Source: Cruorifilaria tuberocauda (Eukaryota > Nematoda > Chromadorea > Rhabditida > Onchocercidae). Taken from it: a DNA stretch of 28,467 nt. This document shows positions 1-11,386 of the stretch, piece after piece. A model generated the notes under the pieces. It ran no database searches and was not told where the DNA came from. It worked only from the letters and a program-made list of their open reading frames with translations. Positions within the stretch are counted from its first letter, which is position 1, and every line of letters begins with the position of its first letter. The translations under genes were made by a program, and so were the position numbers. The stretch is from assembly GCA_013365365.1 (NCBI GenBank), contig JABVXU010000651.1:1-28467 (forward strand). The letters are read 5' to 3'.

Positions 1-110
1 AATATAATCGAATAATCATATAATAATAATATAATAATATATATGATAATAATATAATCAAATAATCATATATTCATTATGATCACTTTCTGATTACTAT
101 TATCATCATT
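1..110. repeat. AT-only low-complexity tract
   Basis: Interspersed ATAATAATAT and AATCAAATAATCATAT words with almost no G or C. No gene is visible. It resembles the imperfect ATAATGATA repeats at 1200-2075 and may belong to the same kind of satellite-like sequence. Confidence 0.7.
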
Positions 111-161
111 ATCATGTAAAGTACATAATTAGGAAAATTTTATTATGTATGTGTCGATCCA

Positions 162-490
162 CACGCCAACGCTTCTGCAACGCACACACTTTCACATACA
201 CACGTACACGTGTGCAACTGCACATACACGTACTCACACGAGCACATATAAACACTGACACGGACACATACGCGCATGCAACGACGTATATGCATGCACA
301 AAGTCGCACGCACATTTATGCACATACACATCGGCACACATGCACACACGTACCCGTACAGAGCAGTAGTGCACGATGTACAAGCGTACACATCATTCAC
401 GCACATGCACGCGTCTTCGTACACGTACACACTTGCATACGTGCGTGTACACACTCATACACACACACACGGACATACGCGTACGCTAAT
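162..490. repeat. CA/CG-rich alternating purine-pyrimidine block
   Basis: About 330 bp dominated by CACA, ACAC, CACG and GTAC words, far richer in C and G than the sequence on either side. Purines and pyrimidines alternate over long runs, which is the composition known to favour left-handed DNA. Long open frames exist on both strands here, but they encode only Cys, Val, Thr, His, Arg and Tyr cycles produced by the repeat, so they are not genes. Confidence 0.8.
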
Positions 491-1245
491 ATATAATTCT
501 AGAATAGTTCATAAACTATGGACACATTTAATTAAGCATCTGATGAGGGATTGCTTAATTAAGCAACTGGAAAACTTTTTAGTAACAAATAATAATTCAA
601 AGAGAAAAGAAATACACTTGGAATTTCTACTTTTTTTTTTAAAGAAATGCAAGCATAAATTACAAGAATGAAAATTCAATTTTAAAATTCATTTTTGATA
701 AAAAATTTGATGGAACAAAATTTAATTCTTTTTCACAAGCAAATAAGAGATATACATTACTTTCTTGTTTTTTTCTTTTCTTTTCTGTTTCCAATTGACT
801 TAAAATTGCAGTTGAATTTAATTTTTATCATCCCATAGGATTGATAAAAATGGATAGAGAGAAAAAAATTTTTTCAATTAATTAAAAATAGTATAATATT
901 AGGTTGTGGGAGAGAGAGCGATGTAACGATGCATGATTAATGAAGTGTAATCATTCCATCCGATACATTCATTCATCATTTATCATTTTATCATCAACTG
1001 GATGATACTCAAAATGTAGCATGCTAGGAATCAGCTTATTAAACTTACATAATAGCTTTGCAAATTGGAATACTAATTAGTTATTTGTTTTGGAAATTGT
1101 ATTTAATCGATTTGTTCCATGAACCATAAATGATACATTTTATAATTATACGGTGAAAAGTACAAAAAAAACCATTGATTGCATTAATTAGCATCAACAA
1201 AATTTCATCATAATGATAATAGTATGATGTGATAATGATAATAAT
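491..1245. other. Gene-free AT-rich spacer
   Basis: No exon with recognisable protein similarity was found on either strand. The stretch holds homopolymer runs, a GAGAGAGAG run near 910-918 and clustered CATTCATCATTTATCATT words around 967-992. Nothing else stands out. Confidence 0.6.
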
Positions 1246-1640
1246 AGTAATCAGAAAGTAATCATAATGATAATATGATATGTGATATGGTATAATGATA
1301 ATGGTATTAAAAGTAACAATAATATGATAGCAATGATATAGTAATCAAAAAGTAATCATAAAAATAATATGATATAATGATAATGGTAATAAAAGTATTA
1401 ATAATATGATAGTAATGATAATAGTAATCAAAAAGTAATCATAATAATAATATGATATGATGATAATGGTATTAAAAGTAACAATAATATGATAGCAATG
1501 ATAGTAGTAATTAGAAGGTAATCATAAAAATAATATGATATAATGATAATGGTAATAAAAGTGATAATAATATGATAACAATGATAGTAGTAATTAGAAA
1601 GTAATCATAATAATATAATAATAACGATAATAAGTGGTTC
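1246..1640. repeat. 83-bp higher-order tandem repeat
   Basis: The phrase AGTAATCA/TNAAAGTAATCATAA begins at 1246, 1340, 1423, 1506 and 1589, giving spacings of 94, 83, 83 and 83 bp. Between these come conserved blocks containing ATAATATGATA, TAATGATAATGGTA and AATATGATAGCAATGATA. The array therefore has a unit built from a smaller TAATGATA-like motif. Degenerate pieces of the same vocabulary continue to about 2075. Confidence 0.8.
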
Positions 1641-1689
1641 AATTTAATATGAGAAACAATTTTTGCTTTAAATAAATAAAATTTCAATT

Positions 1690-2075
1690 ATAATATGATA
1701 CTAATAATAATAGTATATGTTACCAAAGTAATCATTATAATATTACTATAATAATATTAAGTAATCATTATAATAATATGAAAGTAATGATAATGATACG
1801 TTCATGGTTTTTCTTTAATTACTATCATATTATTATTATTATGATTACTGCTGTCATTGTTATCGTGTTAGTATCGCGATTACTTTTTCGAAAGAAGATT
1901 TATAATTTTTTTCTTCGTGTTTTTTACTTCAAAAAATTGAAATTTTATTTATTTGAAGTAAAAATTTTCTCTCGCATATAAGTAATCAAAAAGTAATCAT
2001 AACAGTATGATGATAATAATGATAATAATAATCAAAAAGCAATCATTATGATAATACGATGATAATGATAGTAGT
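1690..2075. repeat. Degenerate ATAATGATA-type repeat
   Basis: Scattered TAATCATTATAATAATAT, GTAATCAAAAAGTAATCATAA and GATAATAATGATAATAATAATCA words, in the vocabulary of the ordered array just upstream but without clear periodicity. An open frame at 1778-1981 runs through part of it, but its Phe/Tyr/Ile-rich product looks like translated repeat. Confidence 0.6.
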
Positions 2076-4251
2076 ACGTGGTTTAATTTTATGCTTAAAG
2101 GAATTTTTACTTTGAATAAATAAAATTTCAATTTTTCGAAATAAAAAACAAGAAGAAAAGGCTATGGAAGTAAAAAGAGTTAATTTCATTTTTATTATTT
2201 AATTCATCTTATTTCAAAATTAAATTATTGTTTTGTTCGAAAAATTTTTATAGCAAACTTCTAGTTGCATTCATTTTAAATTTATTTTAATTTAATTCAT
2301 CATGTCAACCTAAGTTCAAATCTTTTACTTATTGTTAACTTCTCATTACTTTAATAATTTTTGAAAAATTAGAATTCAGCAATCACGTATTTCATAAAAT
2401 TACGTAAGCAATTAAGCAATTACGTAAAATAGGAAATTCAGTAATTTCTTATACGATAGAAATTATTCTATTAAATTAATTTTGCAAAATTCTTTTCATC
2501 TTTTGTATTACGGAAAAAATATTAGTGAAATTTAGTTGTGAAATTTAACAAACCAATGACCTAATTAAATGGAATAAATGAAAGTGAAAAATGAGTGAAA
2601 GGTTGCAAGAAAAAGAAATCGTTATACCACTATTTTAAAATCGCTGTATTATCGTTATTTCGGTTTATTATCGCTGTAAAAATCACTATTCACAGATTTA
2701 TTATTGTTTTCTAACAGTTATTAGTAGTTAATTAAATAGTTTGTTAAATAGAATATGTAGGAAAGGTTGAAAAAAATGAAGTAGAAGATAAGACAGTTGG
2801 AGAGATTGGATCGTTCCGAAGAAAGATAGCAATGATAAAGAAGAGATAAGAGATAAGGATAATAGTAGGAGAAAGTTGAAGAATAAAAGTTTATGCAGGT
2901 AATATAAAACTGTAGAATATTGATCAGTTCAAATTCAAATTTCTAAAATCTTACATAAGATTACGTACTATACGTAAGATTGATGATATTATCATGATAA
3001 AAAATTATTTTAATGATCATATTAAAATCATTATCCAATATCATCATTTAGCATTTAAATTATCTTTACTGATAATTAAATGTTGCTACCTGATAATCAT
3101 GCAAAAAAGTGATAAAGAGAATTATTTTTTGAGTTCGAAAAAGATAATGATTAACTGAGTATGTGGTAATTCAATATTTTATTAGTTAAATTCAATATTT
3201 TATTAGTTTATTAGTTATTAGGTAATTCAATATTTTATTAGTTAAAAAATCTTGAATTAATTTAATATTGTTGAAAGTTTTATTCCATTAATATTAATAT
3301 TATCAACGAATTGTTATCTTTTTATCGTTATCCTATAAATAACTATTCTTCTATCGTTATATTATAAATCATTGGTTATTTAATCACTATCATATGAATC
3401 TTTTCATCAGAACTGAGAAACCGGAATATTAAGTTTCGTGATTATAGCACTATTAGAAATAGTGGATAAGATGAAAAACTTTCAAAATTTTTAATTAATT
3501 AAAAATCATGAAAATTACTACTATGCTTAATTAGCAAAATAGCATTATCGATTTAAATCAGTTAATTTTATTCATAAATATAATTTATAGTAATTTTACA
3601 GTAGCTAAAGTAATACAATAGAATCATATGAAGAAAAAAGGTTAGCTTCTGAAACTCTTATCATTATCTAGCAACAATTTCATATTTGAATATTTAGAAT
3701 TAAAGTTAGTAAACAAAAGTTAACTCAATATGATAATTGTAGAACTGATAACGATAATGATAATGATTGATGAAAGCATGGATTTCCCCAATTTATGATT
3801 GAGTTTACTTTCATCAGCGATAATGTTCGTTGATAATTTTAGTGATATGATTGATGATGATATCAAAGACAATGGAAATTATAGATTTCAAGTTGTAAGT
3901 TTATTTACTTATTGTTTTTTTACTTGTAAAAGAAAATGATAAGAAAAAAATAATCCTAAATCATTCTGATCTTTGATCCATGACAAATTGATTGATGAAA
4001 TGATATCATGATATAATTAATGATCATCTTTTGAAAATTTCAGCATAATCAATCACACATGATCATACAGATAGATCTCCTAATTGCTGTCAATTAATTT
4101 TTCAAAATTTTTTGACGATCGATGATGATTTTGTCAGTGATATCTCTCTGATTGATGTTTTAATTTTCCTACCAATTATCGATTAGTTTTCCGGAATTCC
4201 TCGATAGTAATCACTAATTATCTGGTTAAATAATTAAAGAAATATTGTCCT
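2076..4251. other. Gene-free AT-rich spacer with short local repeats
   Basis: No supported exon on either strand. GATAATGAT and TGATCA-type words recur throughout. A local triplication of the phrase AATTCAATATTTTATTAGTTA occupies about 3168-3245. No RNA gene, promoter or transposon end was recognised. Confidence 0.6.
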
Positions 4252-4290
4252 TCTCCCTCTCTCTCTCTCTCTCTCTCTGCCTCTCTCTTT
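4252..4290. repeat. CT microsatellite
   Basis: A (CT)n run of roughly twelve units, flanked by interrupted CTCCCTCT and TGCCTCTCTCTTTC. It lies in intergenic sequence about 230 bp before the 25-bp minisatellite. Confidence 0.9.
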
Positions 4291-4520
4291 CATCATTCAG
4301 ACAACTTACATGAATGTGTAAATTATAATTTTGGTGATAATACATGAAGCTAATGATAATGATAGGATTATTATTGATCAGATAAAATACGGAAAATTTT
4401 GCCAAATATTCTTAATCGGCTAACATAAGCATAAAAATAGCATGTTATTTAGCATATCATTTAAGATCAAGCGATGGTAATTAGGCTAGCAAAATCGTTG
4501 TTTAGGTTTATCGGAAAGTA

Positions 4521-4740
4521 GACAAACCGGAGAAATGATAAATTAGACAAACCGGAGAAATGATAAACTAGACAAACCAGAGAAATGATAAACTAGACAA
4601 ACCGGAGAAATGACAAACCAGACAAACCGGAGAAATGATAAACTAGACAAACCGGAGAAATGACAAACCAGACAAACCGGAGAAATGACAAACTAGACAA
4701 ACCGGAGAAATGATAAACTACACAAACCGGAAAAATGAAA
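4521..4740. repeat. 25-bp minisatellite, about nine copies
   Basis: Unit GACAAACCGGAGAAATGATA followed by AACTA. Copies start exactly every 25 bp at 4521, 4546, 4571, 4596, 4621, 4646, 4671, 4696 and 4721. Variation is limited to a few positions: AACTA versus AATTA or AACCA, GATA versus GACA, and one CCAG for CCGG. The last copy is divergent (CACAAACCGG, AAAAATG). The regular spacing with few substitutions suggests recent expansion. Confidence 0.95.
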
Positions 4741-6353
4741 ATTTCACTGATGATAATACTTTATTTAAGCATATAATAATACCATTTGTTTGTATGCTAG
4801 TTAATAATTAAGATAATTACGATTAATTTACTGAGTTATATTGTAATTACAAAATTATTAAGAAATGTAAAAGCACAGGATTTGATTATAAAGTTAAGAG
4901 TTATAAAAGAGTTATAAAATCAAATGATTTGAAGTCGGTAATTTTTTTTAAACATACAATCAACATATATCATGTGATTAATTTACGATAAATTGTATGA
5001 TCAACTTTTAGAAATCAATAATAAATCATCATTATGATTGTAAAGACAAAAGATAAAAGAATAGATCTGTTCGTTATAATTTTTCAATCTAATATTTTGT
5101 GATATATTATTGATCAATTGTTTCTCAGGATTTCCTATAACTCAATGATATGTTAACTCAATCAAGAAATACGTTATTTCAGTTATTTTTTCTCAAAGTA
5201 ATTTTAATATTTCGATAATAATTGTCCGTCACTTTTCAAACAATTATTTAATTAGTTAATTAAAATAAAATTTACAACGACTACGAAATATCAAAAGGTT
5301 AAATCTTGCAGTATCTCATCCTTAATAATCATCGTGCTACCTCAATCTTGAAGCTTAATTTAAACTTTCATAATGAGCAACTTTTATGATATATTTATAT
5401 GAATTTTGAACAATTAAAATTGAAAAATCTTCCAATAGAAATTATTTTTGTTAGAAAAAAAAAAGAAACTCATAGAAAGTTAGAAATGATTATTTATAAA
5501 TATATCGAATATAGACAAATTTCATTAATTATTATTCATATTTCGAATATCCGAGAAATTATTTAAAAACCGGAAAATCAATCTTGCCAAATTAAAACTA
5601 TTAGAATGTTATTATTATCATGTAAATACTTTTGCAAATCAATCATGCGTAATTTACATACTTAATTTTTAACGTTATCCCAAGGATTTGAATGAAATTA
5701 AGCTTTTCATTGATTCTTTCAGTTAGCTTGCAAAGTATAGCTTCTTCATGATATGCATATTCCCAGCGGATATATTTTTTTATGCAAACTTTTTTTTTTT
5801 TTAAAAGAATTAGTCGAAATAACGTCAGCAAAATCATCAGAAATAATTTTATTTTCTTTATCCGGAACTCCTTTCTCCCGTCAGATATCAAATCTAATTT
5901 TGTAGAAAAAGCTTTTAAAAGTGACATCATTTGACTTTCGATATAATTCGAAGAATAATTTCAAATAGGACAATACTTTTGGAAATATTCATCATTACTT
6001 TCATCTTGTATTAAATGAAAATAGATAAGGTTTTTCTTTTTTTTGATTTGTTAAAAAAATATCAAAATATTTTTGATTTTTTTTTTCATTATTGAATCTA
6101 ACTTGCAAAATCAAAAGTTAAAAGTATAAAAGAAAAATATAATCGAATAGACTACTTATTGTATATTATAGAAGTTTGCTAATGATAAAAACAAATATTT
6201 TTAATTAGTTGATGTTTAATGCAAATGTTAGAAATAAAATACTTATAATGAATGATAAAATGATAGTATAAGCAAATCTTCTAATCGTTTTTTCTTCTTG
6301 CAAATGTTAAGATATATAATTATGAGGCGGTAACGTTTTCATGTCTATTTCAT
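4741..6353. other. Gene-free AT-rich spacer downstream of ESF1
   Basis: No exon that I can support. One minus-strand open frame (5643-5930, 95 codons) is richer in plausible residues than the rest and is discussed as a finding, but it has no recognised family, no splice context and a long A-run inside it. The rest is AT-rich with poly-T and poly-A runs. Confidence 0.5.
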
Positions 6354-6359
6354 TTTATT
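6354..6359 (-). terminator. Possible poly(A) signal of ESF1
   Basis: TTTATT on the plus strand reads AATAAA on the minus strand, about 340 nt downstream of the ESF1 stop. It is the first exact match I noticed, but in such AT-rich DNA a chance match is likely and a variant signal nearer the stop may be used. Confidence 0.3.
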
Positions 6360-6696
6360 ACATTTCTTACCAACATAATAATATAGTAAACAAGATTAAA
6401 ACGATAAAAACTTGATTTAGCACAAGCAATAAAAAAACATTTGTGAGAATCCAACACTAACTAAATATATTTTTGCAAACTACAAGACCATAAAAATTTT
6501 TGTGCATACAAAAAAACATCTATAAACTTTGTTATTACATTTCAGCCTGCTGTTCCAAATTCAGTAATCGAAAACCCGACCACAAAAAAAAACTGGCAGC
6601 AAAAAAAAACGCACGAAAAAAGAAGTAAAAACGATAATTACAAATTTGGTTTTCGTGTGAAAAATGAACCTCGAAAAATTTTTCAGTAAATTTTTT

Positions 6697-9600
6697 TCAC
6701 TTTCTTCGCACCACACGCTTTTTTTTCAATTTATCGGCTAATGTTTCAACACTATCTTCGACTGGATTAACGACTTTACGTTTCCGCTTTTCTTCGGCCT
6801 GAAAAAAGTAAATAAATAAATGTATGTATATGTAATTTTCCTCGAAACTATATTGTACCATTGATTCTTAATTCGAAATGAATATTTCACCAATAACAAA
6901 CTACTTATATATATGAAAAACCAGTAGCAGACAATCCCCAGCGGTATGGCAACTTTGCATGATTACGTGCTAAAGTTTGCTCCAAAAAAATGAAGAGAAA
7001 TATAGTCAGAATGATAAATAAATAAGATGAACAAAAAGCGTTCACATGGTTTTCACATGAAACAAAAGCATTTATTTAATTTACATAATTTTTAAATTTC
7101 TGTAACTTAGCACCTCATTCAGATATAAATGGACAAATGAATCTTACATCTCCCGCAATATAAAATAAAGCATTTGAAATGATATTTCTGTCCACCAATC
7201 TACAACTAATGTCGGAGCAGAAAACTGTAAAAAGGTTCAGAAAAATCTAACAAAACATAAAAATTCAAGTTAAAATTTGAAAATTCAAAAAACCTGTCTT
7301 AAAGCGAGTTTTGATGACTTGAAGAGAGGATGAGATTGATCAATAGCAAAAGCACTGTTGTTATACAAAGCTTTGAACCTTAAAAATGTTAAATGTCACA
7401 GCAATTACCAATTCCGTCTTATAGAATAAGCTTGAGAAGTTCTCTGCGTATTGCTTTTGAAATGGAATATAAACTTAGTTTTTCATTTGATTATTTAAAT
7501 AAAACAGCACTGAAAATTCAATTTCAAAAGCAAAAAGATGAAAGTTATATGCGAAGTGTTCTTCAACTCTCAAAGAAAAAACATCACCAAAAAGATATAT
7601 TACAAGTCTTTTCCTTTTCACTTAATTGGAAATTTGAGAAATTAAAAAAAAAGAACGGTACAAAATTAGCAATGAGAATGAATTTATTAAAGACCTTTCA
7701 TCAGCGATATAATCTGATTCATCACTCTTGACATCTTTCTTCAGCTTATTTTTTGCAGATAACTTGGTAATATTTTCAGCAGTACTTTCAATCATTTCTG
7801 CCTTCTGCTTTTTCTTCAAATCAGCAAGCATAGCTTTTCGCTCCTTAAAAATGATAAAAATGATAATTACACTCCTTACAATTATTGAAACTTTATAGTA
7901 ATTTTAGCTAATTTCTATTAAGAATGCAGAATCATTGATATCCCATCAAAATGCGTTTAGATATTTCTGGCAGCTACTTCCACATTCAGTTAAGAACCGT
8001 AATATTATCTTATGATTTCTTTAGCATAAACTTCAAAGATATGAAATAAAAAAGTAACTTACTCTGCGTTTCGCTTTCCTTTTCTCAAGATATTTTTCCC
8101 ATGGTGTTGGCTCATCATATTTTTTCTTTTTATTATCCAAAACTGTATCGCCTGTCATTCCTATGTCCCATGTTACTTCCATTACCGAATCAGCTTTTTT
8201 GGAAACTTCTCTTTCAGCTTCTTTAAGCAACAATATGTTTTTTCTTGTTTCATCGTTTTCTTCATCAGACGAACATGGCGCCAATAAATGCCTATGGATT
8301 TGAGAGCATCACATCACCAATATATAAAATCATAAATAAAATAAAACTCTGCGAAATTTGACCCTAATATCAAGAATTGCTCTAAAAATTCCACCAGCAA
8401 CCATATTTGAATGTACTCACTGGACTTGATCAAGATCTGCATCCGGAAGAAATGCATCGTGTTCGGCTTTGATACGTTCCGGATCCGTTTCGTCCCATGT
8501 GAGCTTAGCAGACGATTTCGATAAAGCTGCACTCTCAAAAATCTTTGGCTTAAATGCATTCAAATTGATATCATCTGCAGTAACCTGCTCCTTAATTGCG
8601 TTATCCTGAAAATATTTAGTACTCTAATGAAAATTATATTCACTGGTAAGGAAAATAAGATTTTATGATTTCAGCATTATGTTCTAATTCTTTAAGTGCT
8701 GGTTGGTTTAGCCTCAATAAAATGAAATGAAAGATTAAATATCAAAACTAACTGAAATAAGGAAAGTGTCGGAAAACTGGAGTAAAATACTTTCTTCTTC
8801 AATACTTTCAGTGCGGTCTGATTGTAAGCAGTAGCATTACAAAATTTAAAACAAACGTCAAAAGTCATATCGTCAGGTATGAAGCGAAGATCCAAACGTA
8901 TAGAGCTACTTTCGAATTCAACACCATCGCATGCTTCATAGAGGCAAGAGGCTGTTTCCAACCCATCACATTCAATAACAGCATAATAATACCTCATTCT
9001 TTCCAACTGATAAGCTCTCATTGCTTCCCGAGTTTCTCTGCAAACTTATTCTAATGCACGAAAACTGGCAAATGCTGTTAAAGTGAAAGGAAGCAAAACA
9101 AGAAAAAAACGATATGTGCTAGACAAATAAAATTTCATAACGGATTATATATACGAGAGCGAAGAAGAAAGACCAAAAACTTCTTTCCTCTGAGTTCATA
9201 TTTTACAATACGAAAGAAATACAATTTCATTGTAGAATAGAGCATTACTTTATACTTCTCCTATATTTCCCTTTTGTTTCAAAAAAATGTGGAAAAGAAT
9301 AACGTACTCATCAATTTCTTCCGTATCCTGAACTGGTTTTTTAAGTTTAGTCAATTTAGGTCCCATACGTTCTTCTTCTTCTAAACGTTCTTTACCAAAA
9401 TCCGATTTATATATTGTTACTGATCGGATAGCTAAACAAAATTTTTTTTAATTTTTTTAGCATTTCATAGTACATAGGAAATATCTGAAAACTTACTAGC
9501 TGGTGCAGGCGGTTTAAATGAAGATATCATAATATAAATATCAACTGCCGAAATTCGATCCCATTCCATATTACATAAAGCTAAGCGATGAGATGCCCAT

Positions 9601-10631
9601 TCAACTCGACCAGCATCTCTATCAGTTTCACCCCAACTGTGTATTGCTTCTTCTGCCTGAATCTGGGATAATGCGGTTAAATTGGCAATAGAAAAACTTC
9701 TAATAATGGTTAAGTTAAATAATAATAGTTATTCTTGTCTTTAATATTACGGAAAATTTCTGCTAAAAAAGTGATTTCTAGATAATATCAAGAATGAAAT
9801 AAATTTTCAGCTCTTTACAGTTTTTTCCTTTACCCATTGGAAAACAAAGGATTATTAAAAGATAAATAATTGAAAAAATCACACACATATATAAAGAAAA
9901 CATTAGCAATAATAGTTCAAACAACAACTCACTTCTTCCAATTCCCATTCCGAAGATGAATCTTCGTCACTCGACGTTATGTTACCATTCCCTCGAGCTA
10001 GATCGATTTTAATTTCCTTTTCTTTTCCTGATTCAATATCCGAATTATGATCATCATCTGATAATTCGTACAAAACATTCAAATCATTTTTTGGCTTCAA
10101 ATTGATACGTCGACCACGCATATCCACTTTACTTTTTGACGCAAATTTTTCACTTGTCAACATGTCTTTGAACCTAAGAATCAATAATTATAAAAATCGA
10201 AATTCGATATGGAAAAGATTAAATGCGTTTCAAAAAAAAATTTTTAAGAGTTATCAGTTACCGCATTTTATGTAAAGATGTAAGAAATTATACAGAGATT
10301 ACCAGTTACCGTCATACGATTTAAAAAATTTTGTTATTAATGAGATTGCTATTTTAACGCATTCGTTAACTATAATGTCATATTATTTATTTTTAAAAGA
10401 AACCATGATAAAGACACTCGAATTTATATGAAATTGTAAATCTAAAAATATCAGGATAAAAATAATAATTTGCATTGAATATCAAGAAAGATACCTGTCA
10501 TCGATTACTACTTTTCTCTCCTTTCGCGGTAGTGCATCAAAACGTGGATCGCTTAAAACTATCTTAAATCTTTCATCATCCATATTTCCTTTTTTGTTTT
10601 TCTTTCTATTTTTTAGCTTCTTTGATACCAT
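6697..10631 (-). CDS. ESF1: ESF1 homolog, nucleolar pre-rRNA processing protein (10 exons)
   Basis: Coding exons: 10631-10495, 10173-9933, 9656-9497, 9431-9308, 9037-8857, 8605-8421, 8291-8063, 7843-7695, 7378-7294 and 6798-6697 (stop TGA). All introns are GT-AG and in phase, giving 530 aa. The family acts in the nucleolus on 18S rRNA maturation and small-subunit assembly. Landmarks: a lysine-rich N-terminus, then SDPRF and IDDRF (about 27-47), RGRR, an acidic stretch, and DLARGNGN with SSDEDSSSEWE (about 126). A central block contains MEWDR, YKSDFGKER, RYYYAVIECD, DGVEFESS and DLRFIPDD. Next come LTWDETDPER, TPWEKYLEKRK and a C-terminal NUC153-like motif FKALYNNSAFAID (about 470). The tail is basic. 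Human ESF1 is about 850 aa, so this copy mainly lacks the long charged insertions. The in-frame Met at codon 17 is an alternative start; the first Met is preferred because it lies just after a splice-leader-type acceptor. Confidence 0.93.
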
Positions 10632-10645
10632 GTTGAAAACTCTTG

Positions 10646-10651
10646 TCTGAA
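10646..10651 (-). other. Candidate trans-splice acceptor of ESF1
   Basis: On the minus strand, GTGCTTTTTCAG is followed after only 15 nt by the ESF1 ATG at 10631. A T-rich acceptor with no upstream coding exon, so close to the start, is the usual appearance of a nematode spliced-leader addition site. An intron in the 5' UTR would look the same. Confidence 0.6.
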
Positions 10652-11184
10652 AAAGCACATAATATTTCCATCACTCCAAAACAAATCAATAAATAAATTA
10701 CACTGTTTTAAATCACATCAAAAAAAGGTTTAGAAGATTATGAAGCATTCTAGCTTCGAGAAATGCAAGCTGATTTCTAATAAAACGATCGAAGTTAGAA
10801 GTTACTGTCCAAGCGTAAATAAAATCCAGGAATATCATCACCCCAGCTAACAATCACTCAAAAAAAAATCAGCACAAATCCCATAACAAAAAATAAGACA
10901 TGACACTTTCTGCTAGCGTATAGAACATTGCATCCAGCCATAAGCATAATTGTCATAAATGATATCAAAATCAAACTAAGCCGTGTGTCCCAGAGAAATA
11001 AAAATGCATACTGATCAGATTCATCCGACTGACCCCAAAATTCTATTCAAAACTTTCCTTTTTTTCTCATACATTTACTAAATACTATGCCACGAAACAT
11101 CAGCCGTATTATTCAGATAGATATTTCATCGATTAAAATCGATCAAATTTATCTAACCAACGATATAATGATTATTAAAAACAA
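10652..11184. other. MetRS-ESF1 intercistronic region
   Basis: AT-rich, with no supported exon on either strand. It lies between the likely MetRS poly(A) signal and the ESF1 splice-leader acceptor. If the two genes form an operon, a U-rich intercistronic element would be expected here; I could not single one out from the general AT background. Confidence 0.5.
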
Positions 11185-11190
11185 TTTATT
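11185..11190 (-). terminator. Likely poly(A) signal of MetRS
   Basis: The plus-strand TTTATT gives AATAAA on the minus strand (context CTGAATAAATTG), about 197 nt downstream of the MetRS stop codon. Position and exact match make it a reasonable signal; it has not been tested. Confidence 0.5.
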
Positions 11191-11386
11191 CAGAAATAAA
11201 AGAGAACGCATATTATTACACAATAGCGCAAAGTATTAATAGTAGTAAAACACTAACAATAAATTTCAACAATTTAAAGAAATCGGTACATATCATTATC
11301 CGAATAAATTTTGTAGAATTTGTTAGAATTTACCTAGAATATCTCGAATAATCACGAGCTGTCAAAACAAAAAAGAACATAACGAA

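Noticed and set aside
112..496. Overlapping open frames on both strands, 67-131 codons
   Set aside because: They are produced by the CA/CG repeat. The products are cycles of Cys, Val, Thr, His, Arg and Tyr in every frame, with no splice or start context.
1200..2075. Possible CRISPR-like array or origin
   Set aside because: The repeats are contiguous, with no unique spacers, and the genome is clearly eukaryotic. It is satellite-like simple sequence.
7393..7731. 112-codon plus-strand open frame
   Set aside because: It is antisense to ESF1 intron 8 and exon 8. Composition is ordinary for AT-rich DNA, and I recognise no family. The minus-strand ESF1 exons fully explain the coding signal.
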